Assembly (NCBI GenBank): GCA_009711805.1
Contig: VEMX01000012.1
Coordinates: 1-64,000, forward strand
DNA: 64,000 nt
DNA from: Balneolaceae bacterium
GTDB lineage: Bacteria > Bacteroidota > Rhodothermia > Balneolales > Balneolaceae
Reading direction: 5' to 3'
This document shows, piece after piece, positions 15,982-24,778 of this stretch. A program made the translations under genes and the position numbers. The notes below the pieces were generated by a model. That model had not been told where the DNA came from and made no database searches. It saw only the letters and a program-made list of their open reading frames with translations. Each line of letters begins with the position of its first letter. Within the stretch, counting starts at the first letter, position 1.

Positions 15982-18900
15982 TTAGAACAGAGCGCTCATA
16001 ACTAATTTAATAGTATGAATGGTTTTATCATTTTTTAAAGTTCTTCCGTCATAATTCAAATTCATGCGGATTAGATTGCTCACTCTGTAGGATGTATTTA
16101 ACGACCAAATCAGGTTTGTACCCTCTCCACTTCCATCTGTGAGCTCGTAACTCCCATAGGCCGATGAGTTTCCTGAAAGGCTCGTATTTCTGAGTTCTAT
16201 TTTCAGTCTTGCCTGCATTTGCTTCCAGAGATAAGCCCGCTGGGTGTTGGATATTTTTACAGTTGTGGCTCGCACTGGCTGTGTGGGAAATCGATCTTCT
16301 TTCTTGCTATAGGCAATATCTACCGTTGTACTCCAGGATCGGTTTAGTGTAGCCTCTATCCCCGGAGACACACTAAAAGTATGTATATCAAAATTACGGT
16401 TCTGAAGACGATTGCTAATATTTCGGCTAAGGCCGTTTAACACCTCCCCCTTTAGTCTTATCCTTTCGCTGAGGTTGTATGCCCCATGAAGGTACAACAA
16501 ATCGGTATAGGTACGGATCAGTTCTGTACTGCGTTGATTCATGGATCTGTTTTGCCGGTATCCCACTTTAAGGTCTGCTTTCCCGTAGGTGGGGAGAACA
16601 TCTAACTCTTTCTCCCAAAATATTCTGCCTTCAATGGTGGAGGTATCATTTCTGAATGTATTCAGCTTCAATAAATACACCTCTTCAAGTTTTTCAGTTG
16701 TTGAATTCTCTGTTACATCCACTCTTGAATGCAACACCATTTCAGACCATATGCTCTCACTATTTTTTGTCAGCAACTGAAAGGGGCGTAAGGAGTGTGT
16801 CATCCGCACGTTTAAATCTACTACGGGAAACAATTTATCAGAAGGGAGTAACTGCCGGATAAAAGTTCCTTCATTCACACTTACTTCCGGGAAAAACTCA
16901 TCTACTTGCTGTACCCCATCGGCGTTATTGTCATCCCATACATACTGCCCTATTTCCGGGCCTACCTCTATATAGGTTTCCTGAAATAATGAACGCCTTT
17001 GCGTATTAGCCTGGTAAAAGAACTCTCCTTCAACTTCTTTATTAGCGGTTTGGTAGGTAGTGATCGATTTAAGAAGCAGCCCCTTCCGGTTCGAGTTTCC
17101 TTCCTGGAGAAACTCATCGGTAAATGTCTTGTCCCTTACCTTAATTTCATTTTGTGTACTGAAATGTGCACCCGGTTTGTAGTTTAACCCATACCTGTAT
17201 TCCAAAGCTGCAGACTGGTCTTGCAATACATTACCCAAAACACCTTTTTCGACCCTGTAACCAACTCCGGCTTCCAGTTCAAGGTTATTAATTAACAGGC
17301 GAGCCCCTGTGCCTACATCATAAAAGGAGAATGAAAACCGTGACAGGGTGTCATCAGCCATATCTTTCTGCAGCCTTTTTTCTTGTTCAAAAGAGATGAA
17401 AGGAGTAATTCGGTGGTCTTTTTTTCCAAAATCCTTTGCTATATCTCCCTGCTGACGAAACCAGTTCCCTTTATTAAAGGTCAGGTCGTTTTCGCTCTTA
17501 ACCCAATCCTGATTATAGATCACATTAAGTACCCCCGGTTCGTTTGAAGAAACCGAGGCTGCTTGCCGGTATCCTATAAAATTATCGTGCTCTACAAAAC
17601 CAAATTCTCCCCCGATGGATGTTTCTGCGGAGGGGCTAACGCTCACAATAACTTCATTGATGGATTCAGCAGTAGGCTCCTTCCGATTTATATTCCATTT
17701 TCGGTCAAATTCTACTTCCCGGCTGCGTTCAAAGAATTGAAACCGCCGGCCGGAATATCTTCTTCGAACCAAACCGTCTATACTTCCAATGGCTGATTTA
17801 ATTTTGCTGATGCGTATGCCGGAATTATAGGCCATATCTACATTGTCTTCATCATCCAGGGATGAAAAACGGTTTTGATCAAAATCACTCACCGCCCATT
17901 CTCCAAAGAGTTCCACCTTATCCGATAATTGATAGCTGCTTTTGAATGCTACCGCCTGCTGTTTTTGGGGAGCCGGTAAATTCCGGAATGGTGCATAGGC
18001 TCCCATACCCGGACCTACCCATTCATAAAGCAAACCATTTACGGAACCTCCTGTTCTTTTATAACTCCCCTTGCCTTCCCCTGCGTTTGTGAAACGCACT
18101 CTGTATATGGCATCTTCGGAACCGGGTACATGCTTGTATATAGCATAGGTTTCACCATTCAGAGATGTATCGACTCTGGCGTATAGCACGTAGTTTTCTC
18201 TTTCTTCCTTATCGGCAATAACGGCACCACTGACCTGAGCCTCTTCCAGGTTGTCCCCTACCGTTTCGAGCAAGTTAACATCATCCTGACTAAGTGTTTG
18301 CTGTGAAAGCAAATCATTACCATCGGCCTGGCGGATTACGGTAGCCCCTATTTTCAACTTTCCATCTAAAAATTCTTCTGTACCCTCAGCGGCTACCAAA
18401 GTACGGTTGAAGTTCTGATCTACATATTCATACTCAACTACAATTCGGCTTTCATCCTTGATGAGCGTATTACTTGTAAAGGTCAATTCCCCTAAGCCAT
18501 AATCTATGATATAGTCATTTTCGGCGCCCCGCTTTAACAGTTGCCCATTCAGGTATACACTTTCAGTTCCGGCCAGGATAATTACAAACTTTTCGTTGTC
18601 TCTGCCGGTAAGGCGATATGGTCCTTGCACCCCTTCACTTCCGTTAATAGAAATAGATTTATACGTTCCTCTTACAGCAGACACCGCTCCACTGTAATAT
18701 CCACCCGAAGACCGAACCGTACCTTTTGCTCCCTGAAGCCTTCGGTTAAGGCGGGCGAATGTATTTTGCTCCAAACTAATATCTACATCCCCCATTGCTA
18801 CCGAAGCGAAAGGAGCCTGTAGCTGGATTAATACCCGGTCAAATTCTTTGAGGTTTTGGGTGGTTCCATCTGGTTGTATGGGAATACTTTGATCAGTCAG

Positions 18901-19539
18901 GGATGCATTAATATCAATTTTCTCGGTAAGCTTACCATTCAGCTCAAAGTTTAAGCCACTTTCCAAAGCAAAATCCTGATTAGTCCCAACAATAATCCCC
19001 CGGCTTAAACTGCCTGACTGGGTTAAATCAGAATCCCTAAAAGCAGAGGACTGCCGGTTATTTGAGAGTGTCTCTGCCAGTGAGTCTTGATTTGCAAATA
19101 AAGCCGTATCCAAAACCAGGGGCTTCCTCCGCTGAGAAGTTCGGCTAAAGACCAATGGAAGTATTTCGTACTCTGCCGTCAATGAATCTATGCCATACCT
19201 GGAGAGATAGGATCCAGGGATTTCCAAAGAAACTGTCCCCTGTATTCTATCCAGTTTCCACCATTCTGCAGGCAGTAAATGGTTGTTGGCCGTTAACTTA
19301 ATTGAAGACTCAATAACCCATTCATCAAGAAAATAGGAAGTGTCGTTTTTGACCGGACTGAAGGTTTTCTTCACCTTTACTACAGCCTGAGCCTGAATCT
19401 CCGTGCTTCTCATCAAAACTATTACCGCAATCAGCATTGCGGGTAGCAGATACCTGAATACGGTTAACAGCCCCTCTCTATCACAAACGAGTGTACGATC
19501 AGATGACAGATGTGGATAAGCCGTATTCAGAATAATCAC
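15982..19539 (-). CDS. very large predicted outer-membrane protein of unknown function
   Basis: 1185 residues as an open frame. The true start may be later: a hydrophobic signal-like stretch FRYLLPAMLIAVIVLM lies at about 29-44 and no clear ribosome-binding site separates the options. The mature part is rich in alternating polar/hydrophobic strands and ends in KLVMSALF with a terminal Phe, as in barrels. A segment near 300-370 (VYLNGQLLKRGAENDYIIDY, then GELTFTSNTLIKDESRIVVE) resembles a repeat unit that I recall from SprA-like and other large Bacteroidota surface proteins. An earlier segment has FASVAMGDVDISLEQNTFAR. I cannot name the family. dsbD lies 52 bp upstream on the same strand. Confidence 0.75.
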   Translation of the reverse strand: MIILNTAYPHLSSDRTLVCDREGLLTVFRYLLPAMLIAVIVLMRSTEIQAQAVVKVKKTFSPVKNDTSYFLDEWVIESSIKLTANNHLLPAEWWKLDRIQGTVSLEIPGSYLSRYGIDSLTAEYEILPLVFSRTSQRRKPLVLDTALFANQDSLAETLSNNRQSSAFRDSDLTQSGSLSRGIIVGTNQDFALESGLNFELNGKLTEKIDINASLTDQSIPIQPDGTTQNLKEFDRVLIQLQAPFASVAMGDVDISLEQNTFARLNRRLQGAKGTVRSSGGYYSGAVSAVRGTYKSISINGSEGVQGPYRLTGRDNEKFVIILAGTESVYLNGQLLKRGAENDYIIDYGLGELTFTSNTLIKDESRIVVEYEYVDQNFNRTLVAAEGTEEFLDGKLKIGATVIRQADGNDLLSQQTLSQDDVNLLETVGDNLEEAQVSGAVIADKEERENYVLYARVDTSLNGETYAIYKHVPGSEDAIYRVRFTNAGEGKGSYKRTGGSVNGLLYEWVGPGMGAYAPFRNLPAPQKQQAVAFKSSYQLSDKVELFGEWAVSDFDQNRFSSLDDEDNVDMAYNSGIRISKIKSAIGSIDGLVRRRYSGRRFQFFERSREVEFDRKWNINRKEPTAESINEVIVSVSPSAETSIGGEFGFVEHDNFIGYRQAASVSSNEPGVLNVIYNQDWVKSENDLTFNKGNWFRQQGDIAKDFGKKDHRITPFISFEQEKRLQKDMADDTLSRFSFSFYDVGTGARLLINNLELEAGVGYRVEKGVLGNVLQDQSAALEYRYGLNYKPGAHFSTQNEIKVRDKTFTDEFLQEGNSNRKGLLLKSITTYQTANKEVEGEFFYQANTQRRSLFQETYIEVGPEIGQYVWDDNNADGVQQVDEFFPEVSVNEGTFIRQLLPSDKLFPVVDLNVRMTHSLRPFQLLTKNSESIWSEMVLHSRVDVTENSTTEKLEEVYLLKLNTFRNDTSTIEGRIFWEKELDVLPTYGKADLKVGYRQNRSMNQRSTELIRTYTDLLYLHGAYNLSERIRLKGEVLNGLSRNISNRLQNRNFDIHTFSVSPGIEATLNRSWSTTVDIAYSKKEDRFPTQPVRATTVKISNTQRAYLWKQMQARLKIELRNTSLSGNSSAYGSYELTDGSGEGTNLIWSLNTSYRVSNLIRMNLNYDGRTLKNDKTIHTIKLVMSALF

Positions 19540-19591
19540 ATTTTGTTTAAGTGTGATTAAGGCTAAAGCTTTCCCAGCAAAGGGTCAATGC

Positions 19592-21502
19592 TTAGCGGGA
19601 ATTAAACTTTCGAAGCCCACGGTCTAAGAAAGCAACAAATTCTTCTTCCGGAGTCCAGCCCAGCAGTTGCTCAATTACTTTTCCACTCACCGGATCAACA
19701 ATGGCGTATGTAGGAAGAGCTACATTCCCTGTGAGTTTAAACTGGAACTGCTGGTTTTCCTGGGCATTGGCCCCGCCGTCAGTATATAATTTTACCAATA
19801 CCATTTCATCGAATTTGGCTTTCACCTCTTCAAGAGGAAATATATTGGTTTCCATCTGGCGGCAGTTGGTGCAGGTATAACCGGTGAAATCAATAAATAC
19901 AGCTTTGCCCTCACTTTTAGCTATCTCGCGCGAAACTTCATAGTCATCCGACCATCCTTCATCATTACTGTCGCTTGATGCTCCCCCCATTGCTGCAATG
20001 GAAGCAACTACACTTACATCAGTAGCTTGTTTGGGAGGTAGAAATGAATCCCATACTCCCAGGTTTGATCCCAATAATCCCGGAATTAAATAAAAGCTAA
20101 ACAACAGAAATGGAATAGATATCAAGAGTCTTCCGGTACTAATACTTTCGGGCTTTTGTTCATGCTTGAGGCTATATATCCCAATCAAATACAAAGTGGT
20201 GAGAATGAAAATGGCAATCCATGTTGAGATAGCAAACGGGCGGGAAACAAGCCCCCACTCCCACACCAAGTCAACATTAGAAATAAACTTAACAGCGGCG
20301 GCCAATTCAATAAAACCCAGCAATACTTTCACAATATTCATCCATGATCCGCTTTTGGGCAGAGCCTCCATCCATTGCGGAAACATAGCAAAAATAACAA
20401 AGGGACTGGCAAATGCCGCTGAGAAACCAACCATACCAATAATGGGATAAAACCATTCGCCCCCGGTTGTAGCTGCAAACACCCCACCCACAAAAGGCGC
20501 CGTACATGAAAATGAAACCGCACTAATAGTCAGAGCCATGAACAGTATGCCCGCAATCCCACCGCTTTCATTACTCTTTCGGTTTAACCAATTGGTGAGT
20601 TGGTGCGGAAGCTGAAGCTCATACATCCCTAATAAACTGAATGCAAACCCAACCAATACGGCTGCAATAAAAAGGTTTACCCAGGGATTGGAAGCGAAAT
20701 TCTGAGCTCCGGATACTCCAAAGACAGCTGCCAGCAAAATTCCCAATACGGTAAAAGTGACCACAATGCTCACCCCAAATAAGAGGGCATTAAATATTCC
20801 CTTTTTTTGATCCGTATTCTTTGAAAAGTACGATACGGTAAGCGGGATCATCGGGAACACACAAGGTGTAAGTAAAGCGGCAAAGCCTGCTAACAGTGCT
20901 ATCCATATAAAAGAAAAGATCCCCTCCTCAGCCATACCGGCCTCTTCATAAGCTGCTGAAGACTCCTCACTTTCAGCTGAACTTCCGGCTTCGGTACCCT
21001 TTGCCGGGCTTTCTGCTACTCCCGTAACCGTAACGGAGGCTATAATTGATTTGCTTTTGGGAGGCAGACACATCCGGTCATCGCATACCTGGTAGTATAC
21101 TTCCACATCAAGGTTTTGCTTACCCTGTTTATCTACTTTAACAGCCGCGGGTATACTAAAAGTGGCAAAACTGCTGTGCCACCCCAACTCGGCGTCAAAA
21201 TTGGGATCGTATTCAATATCCGCATCCGATTCTTTAGTTTCACCTGAAATAATAAAATTGCCGGACTTGGCCGAAAATTCGGTAGGAAAGGGCCCAGCGT
21301 CTTCTGCATTTAGAATAGAATATAAATGCCAGTCGCCTTCAATAGAAGCATTCACTTTAATCGTAAAAACTTCACCGGCCTTTACTTCTTCAGGGATACT
21401 GCTTATTTCAAATTTAACGGGGTCAAGAATCTGTGCCTGCAAAAAAAATGGGGATAACATCAATATGATGATCCCCATAATAACGGTCTTAAATATTTTC
21501 AT
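19592..21502 (-). CDS. dsbD: thiol:disulfide interchange protein DsbD (full length)
   Basis: 636 residues with a signal peptide and three parts. The N-terminal periplasmic domain (about 24-165) has the cysteine pair CDDRMCLPP. A central eight-helix domain (about 195-490) has redox cysteines in LLTPCVFPMIPLT and FSCTAPFVGG. The C-terminal thioredoxin domain (about 510-636) has the active site CTNC at about 544-547. The protein carries electrons from cytoplasmic thioredoxin to periplasmic partners for disulfide reduction or cytochrome maturation. It is upstream of the large outer-membrane protein, which could be a co-transcribed client, though gene order alone supports that. Confidence 0.95.
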   Translation of the reverse strand: MKIFKTVIMGIIILMLSPFFLQAQILDPVKFEISSIPEEVKAGEVFTIKVNASIEGDWHLYSILNAEDAGPFPTEFSAKSGNFIISGETKESDADIEYDPNFDAELGWHSSFATFSIPAAVKVDKQGKQNLDVEVYYQVCDDRMCLPPKSKSIIASVTVTGVAESPAKGTEAGSSAESEESSAAYEEAGMAEEGIFSFIWIALLAGFAALLTPCVFPMIPLTVSYFSKNTDQKKGIFNALLFGVSIVVTFTVLGILLAAVFGVSGAQNFASNPWVNLFIAAVLVGFAFSLLGMYELQLPHQLTNWLNRKSNESGGIAGILFMALTISAVSFSCTAPFVGGVFAATTGGEWFYPIIGMVGFSAAFASPFVIFAMFPQWMEALPKSGSWMNIVKVLLGFIELAAAVKFISNVDLVWEWGLVSRPFAISTWIAIFILTTLYLIGIYSLKHEQKPESISTGRLLISIPFLLFSFYLIPGLLGSNLGVWDSFLPPKQATDVSVVASIAAMGGASSDSNDEGWSDDYEVSREIAKSEGKAVFIDFTGYTCTNCRQMETNIFPLEEVKAKFDEMVLVKLYTDGGANAQENQQFQFKLTGNVALPTYAIVDPVSGKVIEQLLGWTPEEEFVAFLDRGLRKFNSR

Positions 21503-21656
21503 CTGAATTTTATCATTTCTGAGTTACTCCTTCATTCAACGCTGAATAATAAGCCAGATTGTTGTAGCATCAAATTTTCAGAGATAACAATTCTGTAACA
21601 TTTTGTTTTCAGCATTGAGTTTCACGATACATGTAACCCAAAAATTAATTTAGCTG

Positions 21657-22103
21657 TTACTCAGCTTTTATAACCCAGATCTTAATCTGCGGATTCAGCT
21701 CGCCAACCAGGTCGATAGTAGCGGTATACTCGCCAAGAGCTTTCACATCCTGATCTAAAGAAATATCTCTTTTGTCTACAAGAATACCCTTTTCTTCCAA
21801 AGCTTCAGCAACATCCACATTTGTTACGGTACCGTGAATCTTGTCATCTTCACCTGTTGTAACTGCTATAGTAACCGAAGTAATTTCGAGTTGCTTTGCC
21901 AGCTCTTTTGCTTCTTTAACAGTGAGTTCAGCCTGTATCGCAGCTTGTTTCTTCAGCCGCTCGAGTTCTTCGATAGCTCCTTTTGTTGCCAATACTGCTT
22001 TCCCCTGCGGGATCAGGTAGTTTCTTCCGTAGCCATCTTTCACGTCTACGAGTTCACCAGCTTCCCCTAATTTTTCTACGTCTTCTCTTAGAATAACTTT
22101 CAT
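21657..22103 (-). CDS. rplI: 50S ribosomal protein L9
   Basis: 148 residues, normal length. The N-terminal MKVILREDVEKLGEAGELVD and KDGYGRNYLIPQGKA is the L9 23S rRNA-binding domain, followed by a long connecting helix and the C-terminal domain with the glycine-containing GEDDKIHGTVTN. It is the last gene of the classical rpsF-rpsR-rplI set; 18 bp separate it from rpsR. Confidence 0.98.
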   Translation of the reverse strand: MKVILREDVEKLGEAGELVDVKDGYGRNYLIPQGKAVLATKGAIEELERLKKQAAIQAELTVKEAKELAKQLEITSVTIAVTTGEDDKIHGTVTNVDVAEALEEKGILVDKRDISLDQDVKALGEYTATIDLVGELNPQIKIWVIKAE

Positions 22104-22121
22104 GTACTTATATCTGTTAAA

Positions 22122-22373
22122 TTATCGAAGGTTGTCTGCTACATACGGAATCAAGCTTAGGAAACGAGCTCGCTTAATAGCGGTCGTTAACTGTCGCTGA
22201 TGCTTGGCGCTGGTTCCAGTGACACGACGAGGAAGAATTTTTCCCTGGTCGTTGGTAAATCGTTTCAGCATATCCGTGTCTTTGTAATCAATGTATTCTA
22301 AACCCGCACGGCTAAACTTACATTGCTTTACCTTGCGTTGGTTTTTCTTTGGGTGTGATGGGTTCTTAATCAT
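22122..22373 (-). CDS. rpsR: 30S ribosomal protein S18
   Basis: 83 residues. The core [20 protein letters not shown] followed by [20 protein letters not shown] is the invariant S18 signature, ending [10 protein letters not shown]. The start gives a basic tail ([20 protein letters not shown]). It lies between rpsF and rplI; no ssb gene is interposed, unlike in many Gram-positive operons. Confidence 0.98.
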   Translation of the reverse strand: MIKNPSHPKKNQRKVKQCKFSRAGLEYIDYKDTDMLKRFTNDQGKILPRRVTGTSAKHQRQLTTAIKRARFLSLIPYVADNLR

Positions 22374-22400
22374 AACTTAAATTCTTTTTTGATAGTTGGC

Positions 22401-22778
22401 TTATTCGTCTTCGTCTTTTTCTTCTTCAACTGCGAAGATATCAGGCACTGCATTCTTTTGCTGCAGTTCGCGGTGGCGCAACATTTTAGCATCGTATTTC
22501 AGGGTAAGATAACGGAGAATATCGTCATCAATTTTTAAAGCCCTTTCGATCGGTGCTATTGCTTCGCCGAGCGCTGTGAAATACATATTCACATAATAAC
22601 CGCTGCCCTTATTGTCGATTTCATATTCGAACTTGCGCAAGCCCCACTCATCAACTTCTTCGATTTCGCCGCCGTGCTTTTTGACAAGGTCGTTAACTTT
22701 TTCAACGGCAACTTTAAACTGTTCTTCTTCCAGAACAGGATTTATGATATACGTTAACTCGTAAAAATTTTTGCTCAT
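22401..22778 (-). CDS. rpsF: 30S ribosomal protein S6
   Basis: 125 residues. YELTYIINPVLEEEQ, GLRKFEYEIDNKGSGYYVNM and ALKIDDDILRYLTLK are S6 family positions; an acidic C-terminal tail (EEEKDEDE) follows. S6 binds S18 and the central domain of 16S rRNA. It is first in the operon, with a well-placed promoter upstream. Confidence 0.97.
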   Translation of the reverse strand: MSKNFYELTYIINPVLEEEQFKVAVEKVNDLVKKHGGEIEEVDEWGLRKFEYEIDNKGSGYYVNMYFTALGEAIAPIERALKIDDDILRYLTLKYDAKMLRHRELQQKNAVPDIFAVEEEKDEDE

Positions 22779-22856
22779 TATACTATCTGTATGTCTTTGG
22801 GTGTTTCCAAGGATGAAAACAGTCGTTCAGGCACTTTGCTCGAACAACAGAAGAAC

Positions 22857-22888
22857 CAAAGATAAGGGTTTTTTACAGTACAATCCAA
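22857..22888 (-). promoter_or_regulatory. predicted promoter of rpsF-rpsR-rplI
   Basis: On the minus strand TATCTTTG (22857-22864) is a perfect TAnnTTTG element with TTGGATTG (22881-22888) upstream, giving a TTG spacing of 16 or 21 nt. The rpsF start is about 80 nt downstream, leaving a leader long enough for ribosomal-protein autoregulation, though I could not fold it by eye. Confidence 0.6.
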
Positions 22889-23050
22889 CTATCCTGCACC
22901 ATTAAAATTTGAATCTATATAATCCTTGATCATATTTACCTATGGTACATTTAGGCTTCATACTTATTGGGATCATTATTATAAATACCTGTCCGGATTT
23001 ACTGAGTTGACGACCACATTCAAAAAATTAATAGTATCTGGAAAACAGAT

Positions 23051-23185
23051 TTCCGAATCACTTCCGAATCACTTCCGAATCGCTTCCGAATCGCTTCCGA
23101 ATCGCTTCCGAATCACTTCCGAATCACTTCCGAATCACTTCCGAATCACTTCCGAATCGCTTCCGAATCGCTTCCGAATCGCTTC
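23051..23185. repeat. 11-bp tandem array, 12 units
   Basis: Twelve head-to-tail copies of TTCCGAATCRC plus a final TTC. The variable ninth-to-tenth position runs A,A,G,G,G,A,A,A,A,G,G,G from left to right, so variants occur in blocks rather than at random. There are no spacers. The array ends 4 bp before the stop codon of the minus-strand gene at 23190, placing it in that gene's 3' untranslated region, and lies about 165 bp upstream of the rpsF promoter. The 11-bp period is close to one DNA turn. Confidence 0.97.
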
Positions 23186-23189
23186 TTTA

Positions 23190-24551
23190 TTACTGTTTGT
23201 CTATATTTAAATAATATTTTCTTTTTCTCGTTTTACCAGTGGTAATCAAAAAATCTCTCTCAACTAATTCAGTCAGATCTTTTCTGAGAGTTCTCACCGA
23301 AACATCTGGAAAATGATCTTTTATATCAGATGTTTGAAAAGAACCTTTCTTAGCAAAATCAAGTATCTTTTTTTGACGTAGGTTAAGTATATCTGAGCTA
23401 ACAGAAATTTGAGAAGTTTCTGACATAGATTTTTGATTGAAGGTAACGACAAATGAGTGGCCTTTATCTTGCAACTTGAGTTCGGGTAAATTTGCTTCTT
23501 TCAAATATTTTTGAATTCGAGATATACCTGTACCAAATATTTCAATAAGACCTGCACGATAAAATACATTGGCCAAAAGCTCATTCCGCTTAATAGACGG
23601 ATGCTTATCCAACAATTCTTCAACACTTAAACCTTCAGGTAATCCACCCGGACTAAAAATGCTAAGGTGATCTGGAAAAATTTTAACCTGCACCTCCGCC
23701 CCTTGGCGATGATAATCCCGATGAATAACAGCATTTACTATTCCCTCTCGGAATGCCGGTAGTGGGTACTTCCATTTTTCTTTCCGGGTAAATTTCCTAT
23801 CAGAAATCTCATAACCATGTTGCATGTGAGATTTTAGGATCTCTTCAGCTCTCCGAATTTGATGGAATAAATGGCTATTAGCAGTCTTATCATCAACTAC
23901 CCTATCATCAGCAATAAATACACCAATCCTTATTTTCGCTGAGGAAAATATACGCTGTGGCTCTTCTCCAAAGAGTAAGATAGCTGCATTTGTTAATGCA
24001 TCATTCTGTATAAGATTTGTCTGCCTTAAAATAGCTTCGGGTTCATTGGGATCAACCTCTGCATTAATCCGGCCCGCTTCTTGTCCTGCTTTAACAAAGC
24101 GCTTGATTTCTGTTTTATCTAATTCTTCAATTGATACCCCATTACAAATCTGACTATCCCAAGGTACATTATTAAGCATTTTGACCCTCAGTTGATCTTG
24201 GCTCATTCTTTGGGTTGTATTTCCAACACGTAAATAATAGCTCCCTTTGAAAGGAACAGGATTGGGGGCTTTAGGTACTTTTATTTCAATAAATGCTTTA
24301 TTATCCCAAGTATGGGTAACAATATTTGGTTGAACACCTAAACCACTTATAATCTTATTGGCAATATTTTGCTGTTGCTCATCGGTAAGAGGTGTTTCCT
24401 TTACTTTCCCATTATCTCTGACAGGTAAATACAATGAGCCGCCATCTGTATTAAGAAAAGCACATAAAGTTTTCAGACCACGATCATTGAACGTCTCTTT
24501 TCGTTCTATCATTTGATTTTCTTCTAATGTAAACGGATCTAATACTGACAT
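23190..24551 (-). CDS. AlbA_2 / HATPase_c_4 / winged-helix predicted transcriptional regulator
   Basis: 453 residues from the ATG at 24549-24551 (MSVLDPFTLEENQMIERKET); the open frame continues 26 codons upstream without family resemblance. Residues about 14-130 form the AlbA_2 domain (IERKETFNDRG, GGSLYLPVRDNGKV). About 275-375 is the HATPase_c_4-like part (FREGIVNAVIHRDY, RNELLANVFYRAGLIEIFGT). About 400-453 is a DeoR/HTH-like winged helix (FQTSDIKDHFPDVSVRTLRK). Family members are described as ATP-binding transcriptional regulators and are frequent in accessory regions; the target is unknown. It is monocistronic, with a palindrome upstream and a tandem array immediately after its stop. Confidence 0.88.
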   Translation of the reverse strand: MSVLDPFTLEENQMIERKETFNDRGLKTLCAFLNTDGGSLYLPVRDNGKVKETPLTDEQQQNIANKIISGLGVQPNIVTHTWDNKAFIEIKVPKAPNPVPFKGSYYLRVGNTTQRMSQDQLRVKMLNNVPWDSQICNGVSIEELDKTEIKRFVKAGQEAGRINAEVDPNEPEAILRQTNLIQNDALTNAAILLFGEEPQRIFSSAKIRIGVFIADDRVVDDKTANSHLFHQIRRAEEILKSHMQHGYEISDRKFTRKEKWKYPLPAFREGIVNAVIHRDYHRQGAEVQVKIFPDHLSIFSPGGLPEGLSVEELLDKHPSIKRNELLANVFYRAGLIEIFGTGISRIQKYLKEANLPELKLQDKGHSFVVTFNQKSMSETSQISVSSDILNLRQKKILDFAKKGSFQTSDIKDHFPDVSVRTLRKDLTELVERDFLITTGKTRKRKYYLNIDKQ

Positions 24552-24673
24552 ATTTATAACCTTAAAAACAATAGCTCTCAATAAATGAAGAATCCAATAC
24601 CCACACGAATCAACATAGAGCCAAAACAATTGTAAGTTATAAAAAACAAAATAACAGAAATTAGTTTAGATGC

Positions 24674-24692
24674 TTATTTGATCACCAAATAA
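24674..24692. promoter_or_regulatory. 19-bp palindrome upstream of the AlbA_2 regulator (candidate operator)
   Basis: TTATTTG-ATCAC-CAAATAA has perfect 7-bp arms around five bases. It lies about 120 bp before the regulator start and about 90 bp from the nuoN stop. Autoregulation is plausible because the protein ends in a winged helix, but no other copy was noticed. Confidence 0.4.
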
Positions 24693-24778
24693 AAGTTAGT
24701 ATACATTGAGAGTTACCTGGCTGAATTCACAGCCATACTTATGCATACCAGATCAAACCAACATATCCCTGTATGCCA

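Noticed and set aside
23051-23185. CRISPR array
   Set aside because: The 11-bp units are contiguous with no spacers and no cas gene is nearby, so this is a tandem repeat.
22926-23210. 94-residue plus-strand protein made of SESLPNHFRI-like repeats
   Set aside because: It is a direct translation of the 11-bp array (33 bp equals 11 codons); no ribosome-binding site or homology is visible.
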